DNA from: Sweltsa coloradensis | Taxonomy: Eukaryota; Arthropoda; Insecta; Plecoptera; Chloroperlidae | DNA length: 64,000 nt | Reading direction: 5' to 3' | Assembly (NCBI GenBank): GCA_024449915.1 | Contig: JAMZAV010001281.1 | Span: 117,185 to 181,184 of the forward strand | Part shown: in pieces, positions 50,431-59,040 of the stretch | Layout: every line of letters starts with the position of its first letter | How positions within the stretch are numbered: the first letter of the stretch is position 1 | Program-made: the position numbers and the translations under genes | Notes under the pieces: model-generated | Told to the model about the DNA's origin: nothing | Databases searched by the model: none | Seen by the model: the letters and a program-made list of their open reading frames with translations, nothing else

Positions 50431-51171
50431 GATTAAAAAACCTTAAACAACCACTAAAACTAAATGTTCATTTGTTTAGACCATGCTATATATGCTATTT
50501 AGACCATTTGTAGGCCTATCAATCAAAATTAGACCAAGGCCTACAGAAATTTGCCATTTTACTGGTTGCAATCTCAGGCAGGTGTAGGTGGCATTTGACA
50601 ATAAGCCTATAGTCACTTGGTACATGCTGCATTTTGTCACTTTGTAGGGTAACAGTATTGTCAAAAGTAGTAAATGGTTTGGCCTACTTTAAGGTAGGTT
50701 GGACTTAAGACAGTTTTGAGTTTAAGTAATTTTTAATTGTGGAAATTAGTAGGTACTCGTTATACCGGTAGATCTATTAGATACGATCCCGGTATAGTCC
50801 TACGTGTAGGCCTAAAACACGAGCTGCCGCAACTTTTAAATTGACCTGGGGTGGGAGTGGGGAAAATCTTACGTCACAGTCTGTAATCCACACACACATC
50901 AAAATGTGGGCTACTCACAGCGGGCACACTTGCCATCATACTCACACTTAAATCCGTGCCACAAATATGGGCATATATCTTTTGAACTAGGCCTACCGTA
51001 CTAGCTATATTTTAAATCTATTTTTGACATGAGTAATTTTGAGGGCCTAGTGATTTCTAGGTATTTACGGGACCGTTCCGGGCACCGTTTTCTAACATGT
51101 CTAGTCAAACATGCTCTTACGTCCAGCCTACCTTTCATTTCAGTTATAGCCTAGGCCAGCACATGCGTTGA
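50431..51171. other. Region downstream of the glycerate kinase
   Basis: It contains the presumed 3'UTR of the minus-strand glycerate kinase, but I could not pick out a clear poly(A) signal. No other feature is recognised. Confidence 0.45.
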
Positions 51172-52674
51172 TCACAAGTTTAGATGAGGGGCAATAATTA
51201 TAATATGTACATCCATTACATTGGTCCCTGTGTGACCTGTTTTTACAAAGTCATCACCTTCGCACAACTTAGAAAAAAAGTTGTACGAGTCGTTATTATG
51301 TATGAATGAAATAGGATCTAGATTTTGGTCACGAGCCTGGCAAATTAGATTACTATAACCATATGCACCAGCAACATCGGTTGGCCCATCAATACCATCT
51401 GTTCCAGCACTCAAGAGAACAACTTCAAAGTTTTTAAGAACAGAATTATTTTCACATTTTTCATACATATCGATTGCAAATGCCAATGCTAATTCCTGAT
51501 TCCTTCCACCAATTCCACTTCCAGTAACTTGGACAGTTGTTTCTCCACCAAAAACTAAGCAAAGAGGCTTGTTTGAACTCTTGCTGGAACAGATTGCACG
51601 GTTTAGCTCAGTGTTAGAAAAAGTGATATTGCAGTTTTTTTGGATTGCATTGCATTCAACAATAAATTGTTCAACTTGTAATTTTGATGCCCATAATTGG
51701 CAAACATTAGTAGCTAATGTAGCATATGTTGAGGCAATATTTCGAGCAATCCCCTGAATTTTATCTGATATAACAACAGAGTTGTAATTCATACTTTCGG
51801 CTTTATCATTAATTGCGCCCAGAGCGATTGCATTACTGCCAATAACAACATTAGTAACATGGCTGTATTCACTAGGTTGATTAACGTAATTTGTACAAGT
51901 CAACTCTTTATGGACATTTTCTGAAATCTTTGATTCAAGTTTGTACTTCAGAATAACTTCCCAAGCAAGGTTGGGTGCATCAAATGTAGGGCAAGTGGGT
52001 CCACTAGCGATGATATCGATAGGATCTCCTATTACATCCGAGATAATCAAGGAGATAACTTGTGAAGGATAGGCAATGCGAGCTAGCCCTCCACCTTTAA
52101 CTTGCGACAACTTCTTCCGAACGCAGTTTAGATCAACAATAGTTGCCCCTGCATTTACAAGCAATTTTATTACATTCAATTTATCATGTAATGAAATTGT
52201 TGCCACTGGTAGGGTCAACAGAGCAGAACCTCCTCCCGAAATTAAAACTATTATAACGGTAGGCCCTGTTCGATCTAAACCTTTAATTAAGTCTGTGATC
52301 TTTTGAGTAGCGATTTGAGCCTCTTTATCAGGCAGGTTATTTTTTGCACCTTCAATTATTTGCAAGTTGCTGGTGAGCATTTCAGATTTAGGCATATGAG
52401 CCAGAGAGCCCACGGGAACACTAATTATACCAGCCTTCAAATGTGGCTTGATTAAATGTTCAACAGTTCTGGCCATACTCAGAACAGCTTTACCAAAACC
52501 TACAATATAAAATTGTGACTGCATATTATATTCTTTACCGCCAACAACTAGGTAGTCCAATCCATCACGGCAGCTAACCTTTACATTGTCTTGTATTAGT
52601 TTTTGAGGATTTACAGATGACACGGCTTCGTTGAACAATATTCTGAGATGAGAACGAATCGTATGTAGCAACAT
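51172..52674 (-). CDS. GLYCTK: Glycerate kinase (GLYCTK / glycerate 2-kinase family)
   Basis: An intact, uninterrupted 500-codon frame. The enzyme transfers phosphate from ATP to D-glycerate in serine and fructose breakdown, in cytosol or mitochondria. Family motifs occur in order: GFGKA (59-63), SGGGSALL (146-153), NCVRKKLSQVKGGG (183-196), SDVIGDPIDIIASGPT (212-227), GGETTV (376-381), GGRNQE (389-394), AGTDGIDGPTDVAGA (423-437) and TGHTGTNVMDV (479-489). The first half fits the DUF4147 kinase domain and the last 130 residues the MOFRL domain. Length is normal for animal GLYCTK. The ATG at 52674 is the first in frame and lies 22 bases after an acceptor-like CATTCCAG, suggesting a 5'UTR intron. 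Codon use is AT-rich, unlike the lipase. No clear mitochondrial leader is visible. Phosphoglycerate-producing bacterial GckA proteins share the fold, but animal GLYCTK is the natural call. Confidence 0.95.
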   Translation of the reverse strand: MLLHTIRSHLRILFNEAVSSVNPQKLIQDNVKVSCRDGLDYLVVGGKEYNMQSQFYIVGFGKAVLSMARTVEHLIKPHLKAGIISVPVGSLAHMPKSEMLTSNLQIIEGAKNNLPDKEAQIATQKITDLIKGLDRTGPTVIIVLISGGGSALLTLPVATISLHDKLNVIKLLVNAGATIVDLNCVRKKLSQVKGGGLARIAYPSQVISLIISDVIGDPIDIIASGPTCPTFDAPNLAWEVILKYKLESKISENVHKELTCTNYVNQPSEYSHVTNVVIGSNAIALGAINDKAESMNYNSVVISDKIQGIARNIASTYATLATNVCQLWASKLQVEQFIVECNAIQKNCNITFSNTELNRAICSSKSSNKPLCLVFGGETTVQVTGSGIGGRNQELALAFAIDMYEKCENNSVLKNFEVVLLSAGTDGIDGPTDVAGAYGYSNLICQARDQNLDPISFIHNNDSYNFFSKLCEGDDFVKTGHTGTNVMDVHIIIIAPHLNL

Positions 52675-52696
52675 GGTTCGCCTTTGATAGTTGTAT

Positions 52697-52713
52697 CTGG
52701 AATGAAAGTAACA
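52697..52713 (-). promoter_or_regulatory. Probable splice acceptor of a 5'UTR intron (glycerate kinase)
   Basis: On the minus strand TTGTTACTTTCATTCCAG is a good pyrimidine tract and AG, 22 bases before the start codon. The matching donor and first exon upstream were not identified. Confidence 0.5.
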
Positions 52714-54385
52714 AAATCAACATTTAGAAACGTAAATAGGAATAAGTAACGTCAACACAACAGCTGTCAGTGTCAGGTGCTAGCCATCAGCTGATCTAAC
52801 ACGGCCCTCTAAATGACAAGCGTTGTCGCGTTGTCTGTGTACAGTATACATTTGAGGTGGCGGTGGACTATATGATATTTTGCGCGGGAGCAAACGCTTA
52901 CGAGGTTAGAGGGTATTCAAACTATCTCCTTCCTATATTTACGACACACATGTTCCATGGCGTACTTCAATATCAAAATATGTCATGAATCGTTCCTCAT
53001 CGATAACCAGATAACAAAGAATTCTTATCCACCCATTCAGTCAAATACAGCTGGCTAAATTCACCAATTTGTCACTTGAGGGCTTCAGTTACGTATTTAT
53101 TAAAAGTGTTTGTGTTGTATTTATTTCCATCTGTTGAACTTCCACACTATGCTTGGAGCATATAAGGGTAATTTCTTATTCTAACTATAAGTACAAAAAG
53201 TACAAACACATAGTTTCGTAGGTGCACAAAATTAATGGCATTAATTGGTTTTAACACTAGTCAGTTACCTATGTTGTGGAAAGATGTGAAATGTAACAGT
53301 TGATAAACTACATTGAAGCGAGTGTATTATTTATATATGCCTAGTTTGAATTATTTAATTCTTATCTTTTCATTCATCTCTACCTTTGTATAACGTAATT
53401 ATCTCTATTTCTGTATTATTTCCATTTTCTTGTCCCGTTTACATCCTGGGCCCCACATAGATAACAAAATACTATTATTTCGCGTCCAAAGCCCCTGTAT
53501 GTAAGTCTGGTTCTTCCTGCAAGTCCTCAAAGCCTTTACAAAATTTTAATTTTTTGTCGGATGTTAATTAATATCGTGTGATCAAACGGGAACAACATTT
53601 TTAAAACAAATCATTTACGAGGAATAATTTAGATGGTAGAATATAGACGTAGTTAAAAATACGAAGGCGTTATCGTGCTAATTTCATTGTGATTTCACTG
53701 TGTGAACTTCGGACACGGCCTCGGCTACGGGCACTGAGGGTGAGGGGGAGCCAGAAAGACGAAACAGAATTATGTTCACTTTTGAGGCGTCTAGGAAACT
53801 AAACACAAATTATTACCATGGAAATATTACACAGGAAAAATACTAGCAGAGCAGGGAAAATAGGGATATAGATAACTGTAGACTATAGGGGCAGCACCAA
53901 TGGCTGCACTTATAAGCCCTGACACTAGCACACAAAACAGGGCGAATGAGCTGATCATACTAATTAGCTATTACAAATGGACGCTTGATATGATAAGCTA
54001 TAAATATGATTGAACCCACGGTTTCTAAGTTTTGAACACATCCAGCCATATCTCGTCACCGACGTGACTGTGTCTAGAAAAGTGATTAACTGCTTGTCAA
54101 TAAATTACAGTTCACACTTTCATATCTACAGACGTGACCATTCCTATAGAAATTTTCCCCGTGCTTTGCTATCACATATCTATATTAACCTACATTACAC
54201 TATTTGCAAACAAGCTATCAGCCTAAAGGCGCACACGAACAAACGGGCGAACTGCTATTCACCGAGCAATCACCCCTCGACCTATATTCGAGCTTACTAA
54301 AAGAAACTATTCTTATCGCTAGCAATAGTTATTTCTAAAACTGAAAATCAAATTTCCAGCTGGGAAGTAGTTAAGGAGGGCATGG
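52714..54385. other. Intergenic region between glycerate kinase and lipase
   Basis: The two genes are divergent, so this 1.7 kb should contain both promoters. Only the lipase core promoter could be recognised (54390-54426). No further exon is supported. Confidence 0.5.
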
Positions 54386-54389
54386 CTAT

Positions 54390-54426
54390 TATATAAGTAT
54401 GTCGAAGTCCATGCTCGTAGTCATAG
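54390..54426 (+). promoter_or_regulatory. Lipase core promoter: TATA box and initiator
   Basis: TATATAAG at 54390-54397 is followed by an initiator-like TCATAG at 54421. The A at 54423 is 33 bases from the start of the TATA box, the expected spacing. The resulting 5'UTR would be only about 13 bases before the ATG at 54436. Confidence 0.65.
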
Positions 54427-54435
54427 TGCAGCGAA

Positions 54436-54623
54436 ATGTTGGTCATGAGGATTTTACTGGCTTGGGTGCTTGTTGTCGAGGGAGTGTTCTCCTCTGAGGG
54501 AAACGAAATCAAGTGGATGTTGATGCCAAGGGAGGATGGCAGTGTTCAGGTGGCTATTCTCTCTGGTATTGAACCAGCAATGCTTCCGAACGCTTATGTC
54601 ATCCACTTCTTGTTGTATACCAG
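54436..54623 (+). CDS. Lipase exon 1 (signal peptide)
   Basis: It encodes residues 1-62 plus two bases of codon 63. The start at 54436 follows the TATA/initiator promoter; a second ATG three codons on is an alternative and keeps the signal peptide. It ends in FLLYTR, the strand before the conserved core, at the donor CAG|GTAAGTG. Confidence 0.93.
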
Positions 54624-57600
54624 GTAAGTGTCTCCTAAAGAACATCAGGAATAACAATTAGATTATAGTGTCGGCACCTGAAGCTTAGGGATCCCGAACA
54701 AGCGGACTCCTCGAGCATTAATAATTATATTATAAGGAACTATTTTGTGCGCCGTAAAATATAGAGTGCTTTACAACAACTTAGAATAGAAAACCTACAA
54801 GTCATTTTTGCTGTTGTAAAGAGTAGTCTTCATGACTATTGCACGACTTTCGCATGAGGAGTCTAGAATCCAAGTACCCGACGTCTTCCACATGAGGAAT
54901 CATTATTAAAATAAAGAAAAAATCGCAAACTCATTTAAAAGTTGTCGGGTTTAGTATTGATCTTTATATAATAATTTTTCGTGAGAAACCTGCTCAGAGT
55001 ACACAGTGGCGGAACTAGGCGCCCGCAGGGCCCGCAACTGCGGGCGCGCCCAGGCCCGTTTAGGGGCCCTGTTTTAAAAAAAGATATTTAAAACCCAGTA
55101 TTTCACCTTGGTTGGAAAATATGGTATTTGTTTTCTTTGCTAAGATGACCGTTTTGTGAATCTAGCGGTTTGAAGCTGAAATGTAGTGGATATTTAGGAA
55201 CTTTTAGCGTCCACAACACAACAACACACAAAAACTTAATTTTGTTTTTGTATTGCATTCAGCCCTCAACTTTTTTCTAAAACGCACCAAACGCACTCTA
55301 AAAAAACCGTACTTGGTCGTTATATAATACCCCCGGGATAGCCCCGTCCCCCCTACCCCTTGATGAAAAGCCTGGATATAACAGTGAGACTATGTATGTG
55401 TGTATGTTAGGGGGGCCCCCATAGAAATTTTACGGGCGGGCCCATGAAACGAAGTTCCGTTACTGAGGGTACAATGCATGCCCCTCTTCAGGGTGTCTAA
55501 CTATAGGAATATTGGAGTTATATGTTTAGGACATGTGAAGGGATATCCGAGGGTTGTTTAAGAGGACTCAATCCCTTGCATTCGCATTAACGATTGAGTA
55601 AAACCTAGGAAAAAACTTCAGTCGGGATTGGCGATCTCGACGAGATTTAAACTAGTGCATGACCTTCCGATTACATTTACACCGATAACTATAGGGCACG
55701 AATAAAGAAAATATTATTTAAATATTTTAAATAATTATATGCAATGCTCCGATTGCTTCCAGCTAAGATTGAATTTGTATGTGAATGGTTCGCATTCGTC
55801 ACTATGTTTTTTTTTTTTTACATTTATAATACTTATTATTACACATACATAATTATTATACATATAAATGAATGTGGTGTGTGTGTGAAAACAATATAAA
55901 CACATTCACTGTAAATAATATTTAATTCCACCCTTGATTAACTGGCTCAATTATTTTAATATAATGGCCGTTATGTCAGCCCGATATGAGGCCGATATCT
56001 ACATCAGGGTCATTTTGCTCATGACCAATGTCACTTCGAAACTTAGTGTTAGAATATAATATGAAGTAAAAGTTTGGACTGGGGACCCAAGTTTTGAAAA
56101 ATGCGTTTGCAGCCACAAGCCACCGTCAAAACGTAAACATGTCCCACCTCATTTCGGTGACTTGAGACAAATGCAAGTTTTGAAATCAAAACGTACGTTG
56201 TGGGATAAATATGTGTTGAATCGAAGCTTGGTGAATTTAAAACAGTCCCCAACCAATCAGAATACGCCTAGAGTACTTGAAGGGTCACGTGACTACCAAA
56301 ACGTACGTTTTGAGCCGAATGCAAGTTTTCAAATCACAGTGTACGGTTTGAAACGTACGTTTCCACCCACGGCCGAAAAGCTCGTGGTTTGATTTGTAGT
56401 GATATAAAAACTTGCATTCGGCTCAAAACGTACGTTTTGGTAGTCACGTGACTCTCCAAGTCACTCGTTTTCAGAGGTGACTGCAAACGTAAGTTTTCAA
56501 AACTTGGGCCCTTGGTTCCAGGGACAACCGAATGCAACCAGAGATAAGAACTATGAACCCCAACTGCCTGCCCGTCTTCAAGAACTTCGACGCTTCCCGG
56601 CCAACCAAGATACTGGTTCATGGGTTCGGGGACAGCTCCACATCCTCGATCATGTACCCTCTTCTTCGAGATGGTAAGCATTCGTACAACCCGTACTTTA
56701 TTCCTAAATATCAGTTACCACCTACTAGTAGAGACAAGTATGAGAAATTCTCCAGATCCAGCTAATTCTTTGTCAATGGAATTGAATTTATTGTGGTTTT
56801 CACCTGCTTACTAGTGGCCAGTGGGAACCTAGGCTGTCAATGTAAGGCGGTTCTAGAAAACTTTCTCCCATACCAACTATAACCTTCATCCTTCAAATGG
56901 TAAGAATCGTTAGTATTTTGACTTGGTTAAAATTAAATAAGCTTCAAATTCTGATTCTGATCAGTACCCTCGCCGCGCCACTGTGCTAGGTACTCTGCAA
57001 GCTAGATACAGTTGTACACGAGGATGAGGGGAAGTGTGCGAGGGACTTATTCTTTACTAAGAGCGATGACAACTCGCTGACTAGCAAACTCGATTACGGG
57101 CCATCAAATTCCAACTCGCAACCTTCTCGTGGTTTGCCCCGTGATTAGGGGAGTATTTCTCCCTGAAACTAATGGCGAGCTCTGGGTCGTCGTCGGGGAA
57201 CTTTCCCCTTCCCTTTGACTACCTCCCCGACGGCGACGACAATGACAACACGGACGGATGACGACACAGACGGAGACGACCACGACGTGGGGGAACCCCT
57301 GCCCTCCCCATACACTTGTGGCAGGTTCTGACTAGCACAAGCCTGTCCACCCCTTGTCCCCCCGCGTCATCCCTTACGTCCCTCCCTTCGTCTCGATTAG
57401 CCAAGTTGCATAAATATGAGACGTAAAGCAATATCCAATCAATCAATCAGAATGTTGGAAAGCGACTAAAAAATTGTGACGTTTTCCTTAGCATTCTTGG
57501 CCCGCGAAGATGTAAACGTGTTCGCGGTGGACTGGTCAGAGCTGGCTGCTACTCCTTGGTATGGTTCGGCCGCCTCCAACACAGTCCCCGTCGCCCGCCA

Positions 57601-58908
57601 CACGGCTGCTCTGATCGACCACCTTGCCAAGTCCACGGGGGCCAAGATAGAAGACTTCCACTTGATCGGCTTCAGTCTTGGGGCTCACGTGGTCGGCATT
57701 ACTGGCCAGTATGTGCAAACCGGACGGATTCAAAGGATAACAGGTATCTCTTTATAATATAGTGTAGTATAGTGTGTGTGTGGGGGGGGGGGGGGGGAGA
57801 TTTGATTTGATTTGATTGTCGTCTTTATTGATTGCTGGATTAAGGCCTGTTAAGCCAACTTCCATCCAACCACTTCCTAATTACAACAAATCACGAAATT
57901 ACAGGATTACTTAAAATAATGAAAAAAAATTAAATACTATGATCACACAAGCTAAATGTGCAGTAAAAATAATGTTAACATCATACTAAAATAACTAAAA
58001 CAAACTAAATTATGTAATAATATATTAGGAGTAACATTATTGCAAAGTTAAAATTTTCTAGGGATATGGTAATGTTATGCAAATTGTGGCTTTAAATCTA
58101 TTTATGTATATCTACAATAGTTGAAACATTCATTCATCCATTCACACAAAAGTACACAATTAATATGGCTTTAGCCATTGTGTGCAGAAATACAAGTGAG
58201 CAGGAGCAGGTTGTGGTATGCATTACTCAATCATTAACAAAGGCTGTAGCGGCTGATGTTTATAAATGCTAATTAATTATAATTACTCAAGTAATGTTGA
58301 TATACTTTACGCTTGAAAGTGTCGTAACTAATTCCGTAAACATCCCTGATGCTGGTTGGGAGAGTATTCCAGACTCGAATAGCATTTATTGTAAAAGAGT
58401 GGTCAAGAAGATTGGTTCTATGGGTTGGAAATGTTAACTGAGTACCTGATCTAGATCTAGTGTTGAAGGTATGGTTTGAGAATAAGTATTGAAAATTAGA
58501 TGCTAGATACGAAGGTGTTGATGTTGAGAGCAGACGATGAACAAGGCAAATCGAGTGTAGATTTCTACGGTCATTTAGACGAATCCACTCAAGATTTTTG
58601 AATCCAGGGGTAATATGATCATATTTTTGATACCAAAGATGAAACGAACACAGGCATTTTGAGCTCTCTGAAGACGAATAGAGAGGTCATCAGTTAGGTC
58701 ATTGTACACAACAAGAGAGAGAGAGAGAGAGATTGATTGATTGATTGATTGATTGATTGTCGTCTTTATTGATGGCGGGATTAAGGCCTGTTAAGCCTTC
58801 TCTTCCATCCAACCACTTCCAAATTACAACACATCACGACATTACAGGATTACATAAAATATTGAAATATATTTAAATACTATAATTACACAAGTTAAAT
58901 GTGCAATG

Positions 58909-58942
<34 letters not shown>

Positions 58943-58995
58943 ACGTCTTTATTAAGGCGGGATTAAGGCTAGTGAAGCCTTATCTTCCATCCAAC

Positions 58996-59040
<45 letters not shown>

